From Longispora fulva (GTDB lineage Bacteria; Actinomycetota; Actinomycetes; Mycobacteriales; Micromonosporaceae), in contig NZ_JADOUF010000001.1 in NCBI RefSeq assembly GCF_015751905.1, forward strand, positions 868,001 through 932,000: DNA of 64,000 bases, given 5' to 3'. Positions 51,483 to 58,905 of this stretch are shown piece by piece. The position numbers were made by a program, and so were the translations under genes. Within the stretch, counting starts at the first letter, position 1; each line of letters begins with the position of its first letter. The notes under the pieces are model-generated. The model had not been told where the DNA came from, did no database searches, and saw only the letters and a program-made list of their open reading frames with translations.

Positions 51483-51742
51483 CTGACTTCGCTTCCCACG
51501 GAGAGCCACGCGACCTCGGTGTGTCCGCCGTGCCCGTGCACGCGCAACATGTCCTCCATCGAGTCGTACGAGCAGCTACTCGTCACCCCTGTCGTGGTGC
51601 CGATCCAGCGCAGCTCGATCCGGCCGTCGAACCACTGCACGCCGTGCGCGACGATGCCTGTGCCGCTGACTCCTGTGGGATCGGCCCAGCGGCGCAGGGC
51701 GAACGGACGCGGTGCGGGGATCGCCTCGACCGGCGCGCTCAC
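51458..51742 (-). CDS. Unknown protein with LRVHGHGG motif (paralog of 19339-19698)
   Basis: The 94-residue soluble protein has the core PFALRRWADPTGVSGTGI, IELRWIGTTTGV and MLRVHGHGG that is shared with the gene at 19339-19698, about 55-60 percent identical by eye over that core. Start is a GTG overlapping the stop of the preceding gene (GTGA). It lies between an unknown gene and the PP2C-like gene. Its 3' end also matches the decayed fragment at 19797-19858. Confidence 0.65.
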   Translation of the reverse strand: MSAPVEAIPAPRPFALRRWADPTGVSGTGIVAHGVQWFDGRIELRWIGTTTGVTSSCSYDSMEDMLRVHGHGGHTEVAWLSVGSEVRCPPRAHT

Positions 51743-52113
51743 GAGGTCACCCTCAGCAGTTCCCAGGCCTCCGGATAGCCGACATGGTCGAGCGGTACCA
51801 CCATGTACGTCGAGTGCCTGTCGAGTTCCTGGTCGCCGTGGTCGGTGCGCAGACTGGTGACCGAGCCGCCGTGCAGAGTGAGCCGTGCCCATCCCCAGGA
51901 CCCGCCCTCAACTGCCCAGTCCTCACCGTCGTGGCAGAGCTTGTAACCCTGCCCCAACTCCAGCCAGTACGGCTGTTCGCCGTCGCACTCGACCCGCAGA
52001 CCGCCGACCATCCTGGCGCGGCACGTGTCGTAGTCGTACTCGGTGACCAGCCGGCCCAGGCTGCTCGCGGTCAGCCATGCGTGTGCGTTGAGGGCAGCGC
52101 CGTTGACGGTCAT
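51739..52113 (-). CDS. Unknown soluble protein in the GntR island
   Basis: The 124-residue product is beta-rich and tryptophan-rich (WLELGQGYKLCHDGEDWAVE, GSWGWARLTLHGG, MVVPLDHVGYPEAWELL). I do not recognise a family. The ATG overlaps the stop of the cysteine-knuckle gene (ATGA), and the stop overlaps the next start (GTGA), so it is clearly part of the operon. There is no counterpart in the island at 19-21 kb. Confidence 0.55.
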   Translation of the reverse strand: MTVNGAALNAHAWLTASSLGRLVTEYDYDTCRARMVGGLRVECDGEQPYWLELGQGYKLCHDGEDWAVEGGSWGWARLTLHGGSVTSLRTDHGDQELDRHSTYMVVPLDHVGYPEAWELLRVTS

Positions 52114-52745
52114 GCCGCAGCCTTCCCCCACCGACCGGGAGCGCCCCGGTGCGGCGGTGTCGCGAAGTAGTCGCGACCAGCATCCCCAGGCGCGCGACGG
52201 GTCCTGTGCCCTGGTGCCGTCAGTCGTAGCCTGTCGGCAGGCTCAGAAGGCCGGGACGACGGGCGGCGTCCGTTGATGACCCGCTGAACCAGATGGCGGG
52301 CACGGCACCAGTACAGGGTGCCGCAGGCGCGACACATTTCCGACTCGTCGGGGCGGTGGTCCCACAGCAGGCGAACTGCGAGTGCCCAATCAAGCGGGTC
52401 GACACCCGGCGGCGCGGGAGCGGCGTGATGGCTGGGCGGCCCCGTCGGATGTTCGAGGGCGGCGGCCAGGTGCCGGGGCGGCACCGTCGACAGCACCAAA
52501 GTCGGCCCGTTCACCGGGATCAGCTCTGACGTGCCCGGCAGGGACACGCCGAGCCGCGTGAGAGCGGTGATGGCGAAGTCGGCCGGTTCGCATGGACTAG
52601 GCACGAGGCACACGCGGCACGTCCCCGAACGGGGGTCGAGCACGTGCTCGGCCAACACGTCGCGCGCCTCAGCGGCGCTCGGCGCGATGGTTCCGGGTAT
52701 CGGTTCGTGATAGACAGTGTGTGAGTTGCGCGGGTGAAGCTCCAT
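52110..52745 (-). CDS. Cysteine-knuckle protein of the GntR island
   Basis: The 211-residue protein carries two Cys-x2-Cys-x5/6-Cys knuckles (CRVCLVPSPC near 43-52 and CRACGTLYWC near 139-148), each typical of small zinc-binding modules, and ends in a basic disordered tail. The first 80 residues include DVLAEHVLDP and FAITALTRLG. It resembles in style the 59-residue knuckle protein at 18960-19139 of the related island. Coupled to the next gene by ATGA; function unknown. Confidence 0.55.
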   Translation of the reverse strand: MELHPRNSHTVYHEPIPGTIAPSAAEARDVLAEHVLDPRSGTCRVCLVPSPCEPADFAITALTRLGVSLPGTSELIPVNGPTLVLSTVPPRHLAAALEHPTGPPSHHAAPAPPGVDPLDWALAVRLLWDHRPDESEMCRACGTLYWCRARHLVQRVINGRRPSSRPSEPADRLRLTAPGHRTRRAPGDAGRDYFATPPHRGAPGRWGKAAA

Positions 52746-52841
52746 GAGGCGATCCCTTCGTCACTCAGATAACCGGGGTGGGCGCCCACGGCGACCAACC
52801 AGTCGCCCGCCCCGGCATCTTCTGTCGTGTGTGCGCTCCGC

Positions 52842-53519
52842 TCAGCTCTCGTCTGTGGGAAGAGTCATCGTGAAAGTGAACGCCGCGTACCGATCGCGGG
52901 CGTACGTGATGTCCGAGACCATGACGACCTGGCCCGCTCGGTTGAAGTAGCGCTGACGGACGGTCTTGGTCGACGCGTCCGCGGGGATGCCGAGCCAAGC
53001 GCTGTGCCCAGGCGCCGGAACTTGATCTTCTAGCGTTTCCTCCAGGGTCACAGCCGCGATGTCCCTGTCGTCACCAGCCTCATAGGTGTCAGAGATGGAG
53101 ATGGGCGTCCCGCCTTCCCGGACGCTGGTGACCGTGTGAGCGACGTTGTCACTGGGCTTGATCCCGAAGATCTCGGCGAGCTGATCGCCTGCCAGTACGT
53201 GATCCCCGGTCCGCTCTACCGCGACAGCGAGGTCTGATTCGTTGCCGAATGAAGTCTCGGCGGATTCCTTCTGGCGTTCGGGGGACACCCGAATCAGTTG
53301 CGGGCGGACGGCGACAAAGCTGCCCTTCCTCGGCACGGTGTGCACGAGCCCCGACCGTCGCAGCAGGCCCATGGCCTGGCGAATGACGATCTCCGACACG
53401 CCGTGTTCTTCAGCCAACCGGTCAAGACTGGGCAGTTGAGCGCCCGGCGGAAGGTCGCCACGTCGGATGAGCTGCGTGAGCTTGCCGGCAATCGCCACGT
53501 ATGCGGGCGGTGACGCCAT
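52842..53519 (-). CDS. GntR family (HutC/UTRA-type) transcriptional regulator
   Basis: The 225-residue regulator has an N-terminal winged HTH (YVAIAGKLTQLIRRGDLPPG, LAEEHGVSEIVIRQAMGLL) and a UTRA-like effector domain (AEIFGIKPSDNVAHTVTSV, AWLGIPADASTKTVRQRYF, DITYARDRYAAFTFTM). AAGGAGG precedes the ATG at 53519. Two TGTATACA palindromes coincide with its own -35 and -10 boxes, so it most likely represses itself. The island's small genes lie downstream on the same strand, 96 nt away. Confidence 0.85.
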   Translation of the reverse strand: MASPPAYVAIAGKLTQLIRRGDLPPGAQLPSLDRLAEEHGVSEIVIRQAMGLLRRSGLVHTVPRKGSFVAVRPQLIRVSPERQKESAETSFGNESDLAVAVERTGDHVLAGDQLAEIFGIKPSDNVAHTVTSVREGGTPISISDTYEAGDDRDIAAVTLEETLEDQVPAPGHSAWLGIPADASTKTVRQRYFNRAGQVVMVSDITYARDRYAAFTFTMTLPTDES

Positions 53520-53547
53520 CGGTCCTCCTTGATACCAGAGGACCGCA

Positions 53548-53575
53548 GTGTATACACAGATTCTATGTATACACA
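53548..53575 (-). promoter_or_regulatory. GntR operator/promoter with two TGTATACA palindromes
   Basis: Perfect 8-bp palindromes TGTATACA lie at 53549-53556 and 53566-53573, 17 bp centre to centre. On the minus strand they overlap a -35 TTGTGT (53571-53576) and a -10 TATACA separated by about 16 bp. This arrangement is a textbook self-repression site for a GntR protein (inference). Confidence 0.75.
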
Positions 53576-53590
53576 AGCATGGCGGGCGGC

Positions 53591-54430
53591 CTACTCCTCG
53601 CGGAGCGTGTACCCGGCGGCGAGATCATGGAGGTTCCACCACGAGACGAAATCCTGATCGGTCGAAGCCAACTCCCAGCGCTCCGCCAAAGCGTCGTGGA
53701 ACAGGTCATCTCCCGTCTTTCCACCTCGGGGCTCGCCGATGTAGACCACGCGCCGCCCGCCAGCCTTCTCGAAGTCCTGGAGCGCGGTGGAAGCCATCCG
53801 GTCACCCCAGCCCGGGGGCCAGCACAGCAACAGCACGGCATCCGACTGAAGGTCCACATGGCACGTGTCCCGAACCTCGAACCAGGCGTCCCGCTGTCCG
53901 GCCGCACGGGGGAACGAGGCATTCCCGGCGGAGTTCGGGGGTTGGATGTCGTGTGCACTCACTTCGACGCCGACCTCGGCCAACTGGCGCGCCCAGTAGC
54001 CGCGCCCAGCGCCAAGGTCGATGATCCGGCGGCCTTCGGCGAAGTCCGAAACCCACTGGATCGTTTCCGGCGACGGCACGGCGTAGGCGTAGGCGGCCTG
54101 GAGTGTCATCTGCGCATAGGCGAGCCGCGTGGAACCGTTGGCTGATCCATTGTTGATCACCCGGCGGCCGTCAACACTCGTAACCGAGGGTCCAACGATG
54201 CTCCACAGCGGATTTCCCTCCTGTGGGGCGGTCATGTGGTGGACCAGCCGAAGGTCAAAGGATCCGTCAGCCTCGGCATCGCCGGTGCCGGAGAGTCCCG
54301 GGGCCATGTCCAGGTAGTCGGCGACCTTGGGGTACTCGGCCCTCAGCCGCGAGTCATCGTCGAGAAGTGCGGCCAGTTCAGCCCTTCGGGCGGGCGTGAG
54401 TTCGGGATGCATATGTCGATTCTCGCGCAT
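53591..54430 (-). CDS. Class I SAM-dependent methyltransferase-like protein
   Basis: The 279-residue protein has motif I IIDLGAGRGYWARQLAEVG near 133-151, VEVSAHDI as the acidic end of strand 2, and VLLLCWPPGWGDRMA as the motif IV-like loop. The target is unknown. The ATG at 54430 is preceded by GAGTGAGG; an internal ATG at 54412 is possible. It lies upstream of the GntR gene on the same strand, separated by the palindromic operator, so GntR could also block read-through from it. Confidence 0.75.
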   Translation of the reverse strand: MRENRHMHPELTPARRAELAALLDDDSRLRAEYPKVADYLDMAPGLSGTGDAEADGSFDLRLVHHMTAPQEGNPLWSIVGPSVTSVDGRRVINNGSANGSTRLAYAQMTLQAAYAYAVPSPETIQWVSDFAEGRRIIDLGAGRGYWARQLAEVGVEVSAHDIQPPNSAGNASFPRAAGQRDAWFEVRDTCHVDLQSDAVLLLCWPPGWGDRMASTALQDFEKAGGRRVVYIGEPRGGKTGDDLFHDALAERWELASTDQDFVSWWNLHDLAAGYTLREE

Positions 54431-54696
54431 TCGACCTCACTCATGCCCTCATGCCACGGCCCGTCCTCATCGCGGACCGTTCCCGCCCCACGCGGTGCCG
54501 CGACGACACCCTCCGACTCAGGTTCGCCGCCGCCCCGTCGGAGCAGGCGTCGTACCGGGAAAACGGGTTTCGTGGTGTGCCCGGCACCAGCCCAGCCGCA
54601 TTCAGAGCCATATCGCATATGTGACTTTTCCGTCGCCCCGAGTGACAGGATGAGATCGACCGCCACCCATCCCGCCGCCCAGGAGGGGAGATAACG

Positions 54697-55116
54697 ATGG
54701 AATCATCCGTTCTCGACGGGGCATCGACCGGTCGCCGGCAGCGACGCTACTTCGTCACGGTGCACGCCGCCGACCCGCGCGCCCTGCGGCACCTCGCCGA
54801 CTTCGAACTGGACCTGTTCCAGGCCACCGCCCGCCTCGCCACATCACGGCTGGCGACGGAACGGCTGACCACGGAACATCTCACCACCGAACACCTGACC
54901 AGGGAAAACCTGACCGCCGACCGGCCGGACGCCGAGCGGTTCGCCGGCGAGCCCACCGAGGGCGGCAGCGTCGAGGGGCTGGTCAGCCTCGAGGACGTCG
55001 CCCGCCTGGTGGAGGCCGGGTACCAGGTGACCGTCCAGGCCGAGGAGGCGTCCCGGAGCCGGGCCTCGGAGACCATCGGGCTGCGCGAGTGGCTCAGCGC
55101 GAACGGGGAGGTGTGA
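54697..55116 (+). CDS. Stand-alone M14-propeptide-like protein with five-residue repeats
   Basis: The 139-residue soluble protein begins with a strand-helix element (RRYFVTVHAADPRALRHLADFELDLFQA) and ends with EDVARLVEAGYQVTVQAEEA. Both mirror the propeptide of the secreted M14 enzyme at 32821-34464 ([17 protein letters not shown]... and ...[18 protein letters not shown]), described here by their ends. Between them sit eight five-residue units (residues 46-85: RLATS, RLATE, RLTTE, HLTTE, HLTRE, NLTAD, RPDAE, RFAGE), a 15-nt period at 54832-54951. It stops 1 nt before an M14 peptidase gene that lacks its own propeptide. A separate folding helper or inhibitor is the obvious hypothesis. AGGAGGGGAG precedes the ATG. 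Confidence 0.7.
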   Translation: MESSVLDGASTGRRQRRYFVTVHAADPRALRHLADFELDLFQATARLATSRLATERLTTEHLTTEHLTRENLTADRPDAERFAGEPTEGGSVEGLVSLEDVARLVEAGYQVTVQAEEASRSRASETIGLREWLSANGEV

Positions 55117-55117
55117 G

Positions 55118-56605
55118 ATGGCGTACCTGACGACGGCGGGCATCGAGGGTGCCCTGCGGTATCTGGCGAGTGGCTACCCGACGTTGTGCCAGCTGATCAC
55201 CATGCCCGAGCACAGCGTGGAGGGTCGCACCATCCGGGCCGTGAAGATCGGGAAGGGTGGCGGGGCCAACCGGCGCGGCGTGCTCTACATCGGCGGCGTG
55301 CACGCCCGTGAGCTGGTCAATCCGGACATGCTGGTGTCGCTGGGGTTCCAGATGTGCCAGTCCTACACCCAGGGCACGGACATCGTGCTGGGCGGGCGGA
55401 CGTACCAGGCCTCGACCGTGAAACTGATCATGGACGCGATGGACGTGTACCTGCTGCCCCTGGTCAACCCGGACGGCCGGACGTGGGTCCAGTCCCCGGC
55501 CGGGTACGCGATGTGGCGGAAGAACCGCCGGGTCAACCCGGGGGCGTCGTGCATGGGCGTGGACGTCAACCGCAACTACGACTTCCTGTTCTCCAGCGGG
55601 ATCGGCACCTCCACCGACGCGTGCAGCGACGTGTTCAGGGGCCCGTCGGCGTTCTCCGAGCCGGAGACCCGCAACGTGCGGTGGATGCTCGACTCGTTCC
55701 CGAACATCCGGGGCTTCATCGACGTGCACTCGTACTCGGAACTGGTCCTGCTGCCGTGGGGGGACGACAGCACCCAGACGAGCGACCCGGGGCAGAACTT
55801 CGCCAACCCCGCCTACAACGGGCTGCGCGGCAACCCGGGCGACACGGTGTACGCGGAGTACATGCAGCCCGACGACAACACCTGGTTCTTCAACGCCGGC
55901 AACGCGGTCCGCGACGCCATCGCCGCCGTGCGCGGGCGCAACTACCTGGTCGAGCACTCCGTCGGGTTGTACCCGACCTCCGGTACCTCCGACGACTACG
56001 TCTACGCCCGGCACCTGGTGGACACCGGCAAGACCAAGGTGTACGCGCTGACCATCGAGACCGCCCGGGAGTTCCAACCGGCGGCGGCGGAGGCCGCCCA
56101 GGTGATCAAGGAGGGGTGCTCGGCGCTGCTGCAGTTCAGCACGCAGGTGCTCTGCCTGGCCGACTCGCTCGCCGCGGACTCCGCCGTCGAGCTGGACATG
56201 ACGGCACTGCGGCACCTGCGCGACCACACCCTCGCCGGGTCGGTCGTCGGGCGACGCTACGTCAGTCAACTGGCCCAGCACACCCCGGCCATGGCGCAGC
56301 TGCTCGCCGGGGACCCGGAACTGCGCAACCAGTGCGTGGAGATCCTGCGCGACCTGCGGCCGGCGCTGTCGGCCGACGGCGGCACGGCGGTACCCGAAGA
56401 GGTGATCAAGCGGATCGACAAACTGGCGGCGAACCTGTCCCGCCGCAAGGACGCCGACCCGGACCTGGCCGCGGCCCTCGACGGGTTGCGGGCCGACCTG
56501 GAGGCGTTCCGGGGGCGGCCGATCGCGGAGGGACTGCACGAACTCGACCGGAAGGTGGCACTGCCAGGGCGGGTGGCCACGATGTCCGGCCGGCGCGCCC
56601 GGTGA
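55118..56605 (+). CDS. Cytoplasmic M14 family zinc carboxypeptidase
   Basis: The 495-residue protein has the M14 zinc site His62 and Glu65 (GGVHARELVNPD), the third ligand His204 (IDVHSYSELVLLPWG) and the catalytic Glu314 (ALTIETAREF), with VNPDGRTW and VDVNRNYDF in the expected places. Unlike secreted relatives it has neither signal peptide nor propeptide: the catalytic domain starts at once. After about residue 330 comes a helical extension of 165 residues without recognised domain (VELDMTALRHLRDHTLAG, IDKLAANLSRRKDADPDL). It follows a propeptide-like gene by 1 nt with GGGGAGG as ribosome site. The substrate may be intracellular peptides or modified side chains. Confidence 0.88.
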   Translation: MAYLTTAGIEGALRYLASGYPTLCQLITMPEHSVEGRTIRAVKIGKGGGANRRGVLYIGGVHARELVNPDMLVSLGFQMCQSYTQGTDIVLGGRTYQASTVKLIMDAMDVYLLPLVNPDGRTWVQSPAGYAMWRKNRRVNPGASCMGVDVNRNYDFLFSSGIGTSTDACSDVFRGPSAFSEPETRNVRWMLDSFPNIRGFIDVHSYSELVLLPWGDDSTQTSDPGQNFANPAYNGLRGNPGDTVYAEYMQPDDNTWFFNAGNAVRDAIAAVRGRNYLVEHSVGLYPTSGTSDDYVYARHLVDTGKTKVYALTIETAREFQPAAAEAAQVIKEGCSALLQFSTQVLCLADSLAADSAVELDMTALRHLRDHTLAGSVVGRRYVSQLAQHTPAMAQLLAGDPELRNQCVEILRDLRPALSADGGTAVPEEVIKRIDKLAANLSRRKDADPDLAAALDGLRADLEAFRGRPIAEGLHELDRKVALPGRVATMSGRRAR

Positions 56606-56609
56606 CCGC

Positions 56610-56637
56610 GGGTACCGCGCCGGCCGGCGCGGTACCC
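56610..56637. terminator. Perfect 28-bp palindrome, bidirectional terminator
   Basis: The arms 56610-56623 and 56624-56637 are perfectly complementary (14 bp). The palindrome lies between the convergent M14 gene and a small minus-strand gene. Confidence 0.75.
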
Positions 56638-56644
56638 GAAAAAC

Positions 56645-56776
56645 TCAGGGCTTGCAGTCGATCGCGATGCTGCCGGGCCCGGTGATGACCACCCGGTCCG
56701 GCGGGCAGCCGGGCGGGGCGTCCGGCGCCACCGGTCCACCGAACAACGCGAACAGTACCGCCCACACGATCCACAC
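56645..56776 (-). CDS. Small membrane or secreted peptide
   Basis: A 43-residue product starting at a GTG with GGAAGAGG upstream. It has a hydrophobic helix (MWIVWAVLFALFGGPVAP) and a short tail with two cysteines (PGCPP ... AIDCKP) that could form a disulfide outside the membrane. No family recognised. It faces a SARP gene and ends at a palindromic terminator, which supports it being expressed. Confidence 0.4.
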   Translation of the reverse strand: MWIVWAVLFALFGGPVAPDAPPGCPPDRVVITGPGSIAIDCKP

Positions 56777-56905
56777 CAGGGAACCTCTTCCATCGACCTC
56801 GCTGTCGGCACGATCATGGCCGGGCCGCACTGGAATCTGACTGGAACCGCCTCGCCGGGGACCCGTCACGCGGGGATACTTCGCGGTCGACGAGGGAGGT
56901 CCCTG

Positions 56906-58135
56906 ATGGAGTTTCGGCTGCTCGGCCGGGTGGAACTGGTCCGCGACGGCGTCGTCGTGCCCCTCGGCCGGGGCCAACGCACCGTGGTACTCGTCACGTT
57001 ACTGCTCGCCGAGAACCGGTCCGTGCCCGTGGACCGGCTGATCGACCTGCTCTGGGCCGACGGCCCGCCCCAGCACGCCAGGACCGTGCTGCACGGCCAC
57101 CTCTCCGCACTGCGCGGCACCCTCGGCGACCGCCTGGAAACCCAACCATCCGGGTACCGGCTGCACGCGCCGCCCGAGGAGGTCGACGCCTTCCGATTCC
57201 GCACCGCCCTCGACACCGCCAGGTCCGCCCCCGACGAGTCGGCGACCGCGACCCTGCGCGCCGCGCTGCGGATGTGGCGGGGACCGGCCCTGCAGGGGGC
57301 GCCGGACCAGCTCGCCGGGTGCGCCGCCCAGTGGGAGGACGCCCGTCTGGAGGCCACGGAACTGCTCGCCGGGGCGCTCGTCCGGCTCGGGCGACCCGGC
57401 GAGGCGATCGCGGAACTGTCCACGCCCGCCGACGCGCACCCGCTGCGGGAGACCCTGATCGCGCCGCTGGTCGCGGCGCTGTACGCCACCGGCCGGCAGG
57501 CCGACGCGCTCGGCCGATACGAGCGGACCCGCGCCGCGCTCGCCGACGCGCTCGGCGTCGACCCGGGGCCGGCACTGACCTCGCTGCACACGGCGATCCT
57601 GCGCGCCGAGCCGCTGCCCATCCTGGACACGGTCGGTCATCTCCCCGGCACGTCCAGGGAGCACGGCCACCCGCGGCCAGCCTCCGGCGCGCGACAGGAA
57701 CATGGCCAGCCGCTGCCCGCGCCCGGCGACCTTCCGCCGCCCACCCCCGGCGCGCTCCGGGAACGCGGCCTCGCGCTGGCCGCGCAGGGCCGGATCGACG
57801 AGGCCTCCGACTGCTTCCACCGGCTGCGCGCCCTGGGCCGGCGCCTGGCGGACCCCGACATCGAACGCTCGGCGCTGGCCAACCTGGCCGCCGCCGCCAT
57901 CGATCTGGGCGACTACCGCGCGGCCCGCCGGTCGGCGGTGGCCGCGGTCGTGCTGAGCCCGCGGTGCCGGACCGACGCGGACCGGGCGCTCGCGCTGGCG
58001 AACCTGGCGGTCGCCGAACAGGCCCTCGGCAGACCGGGCCCGGCCAGGGGGTACGCGGCGGCAGCTCTGCGCGCGCCCACCCTGCCGGCCCCGGTCGCCG
58101 AGAGCCTGCGGACCCAGCTCGGCGGAGGGCGCTGA
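56906..58135 (+). CDS. SARP-type transcriptional activator
   Basis: The 409-residue regulator has an OmpR-like winged helix (about 10-90, RGQRTVVLVTLLLAENRSVPVDRLID in part), a BTAD helical domain (about 95-245, ALYATGRQADALGRYERTRAALADALG in part ending DPGPAL) and a C-terminal TPR-like part, but no ATPase domain. SARPs activate secondary-metabolite and developmental genes. ATG 56906 has GAGGGAGG. Neighbouring genes are a BP74-like secreted protein and proteases; the target is not obvious. Confidence 0.88.
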   Translation: MEFRLLGRVELVRDGVVVPLGRGQRTVVLVTLLLAENRSVPVDRLIDLLWADGPPQHARTVLHGHLSALRGTLGDRLETQPSGYRLHAPPEEVDAFRFRTALDTARSAPDESATATLRAALRMWRGPALQGAPDQLAGCAAQWEDARLEATELLAGALVRLGRPGEAIAELSTPADAHPLRETLIAPLVAALYATGRQADALGRYERTRAALADALGVDPGPALTSLHTAILRAEPLPILDTVGHLPGTSREHGHPRPASGARQEHGQPLPAPGDLPPPTPGALRERGLALAAQGRIDEASDCFHRLRALGRRLADPDIERSALANLAAAAIDLGDYRAARRSAVAAVVLSPRCRTDADRALALANLAVAEQALGRPGPARGYAAAALRAPTLPAPVAESLRTQLGGGR

Positions 58136-58164
58136 GTCACCGGCACCGCCCACCACCGAGCAGG

Positions 58165-58599
58165 CTAGATCGCGACCTGCTCGATCTTGATGACCTTCTG
58201 GTGCCAGGGGCAGTACCGGTCGCTGGTGATCGTGCCGTTCTCGACATCGCGCGGGTCGGCGTCGCACACCTCCGTGGCCATGTCCACGAAGGCGAGGTCG
58301 TTCGGGTCCAGGTGCCAGGTGTATGGGGAGTTGTAGAAGTCCACGCCGCCGTTGCGGACGATCTTGCCGTTGATGATCGTGCGCGACTGGCCGGCCGGCG
58401 TGTTCAGGTTCTTGTACGCCGCGGCGACGTCGTCGGCGTCCACCAGCCGGACCTTGAACTGCGTGGTCCCGTTGGAGAACGTCGCGACGTAGTTGGTGGC
58501 GTGCACCCCGCCGTCGGCGTTGGCCGGGCCGGAGAACGCGACGAGGGCCATGCTGGTGCCCAGCGTGGCGACGGCGGCGAGCTTCTTGAAGCCGATCAT
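58165..58599 (-). CDS. Secreted BP74-like domain protein
   Basis: The 144-residue protein has a signal peptide (cleaved near GPANADG, about residue 28) followed by one domain with YNSPYTWHLDPNDLAFVDMA, EVCDADPRDVEN and DRYCPWHQKV. I recognise this pattern from the BP74 N-terminal domain family (Dictyostelium BP74 and bacterial relatives). Two conserved Cys probably form a disulfide. Role unknown; BP74 relatives have been linked to adhesion and calcium/calmodulin-type binding. CAAGGAG precedes the ATG. Confidence 0.75.
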   Translation of the reverse strand: MIGFKKLAAVATLGTSMALVAFSGPANADGGVHATNYVATFSNGTTQFKVRLVDADDVAAAYKNLNTPAGQSRTIINGKIVRNGGVDFYNSPYTWHLDPNDLAFVDMATEVCDADPRDVENGTITSDRYCPWHQKVIKIEQVAI

Positions 58600-58905
58600 G
58601 GTGCTCCTTGAGGAAGTCGGCGCGGTGGGCGCCGGTCATCAGGTCCGCACCAGCATCCGGTGCCGCGCTGACGGTCCCCTAACACCGCCATTACAGTCCC
58701 GGTCCAGCGACCGGCCACGGGACGTGACAGTGGATGTCCGCCGGGTGAGGAAGCCCTCGTCGACCCCCTCAGCCCCGAGCGGCGCGACCCCAGCCGGACC
58801 CTCGTTCTGCACCCGCGAGGGCTGAAGAGGCCCCGGACCGCTCCTACAGTCCGGAGACGCGGATCGATGTCTCGGTCCGCGTCCCCTCAGACAAGGCAGG
58901 AATCC
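58600..58905. promoter_or_regulatory. Divergent promoter region of BP74-like and M4 genes
   Basis: The 306-nt gap has no gene. A possible promoter for the M4 gene is -35 CTGAAG (58822-58827) and -10 TACAGT (58845-58850) with a 17-bp spacer. A second TACAGTCC lies at 58692-58699. Confidence 0.35.

Noticed and set aside
53548-53575. Transposon end or CRISPR-like repeat (TGTATACA twice)
   Set aside because: Two palindromes coinciding with promoter boxes just before a GntR gene are better explained as an operator; there are no further repeats.
54832-54951. Canonical pentapeptide-repeat (MfpA/Qnr-like) protein
   Set aside because: The five-residue period is real, but the position two before the central Leu is Glu or Ser rather than a small residue and only eight units exist, so the beta-helix consensus is not met.
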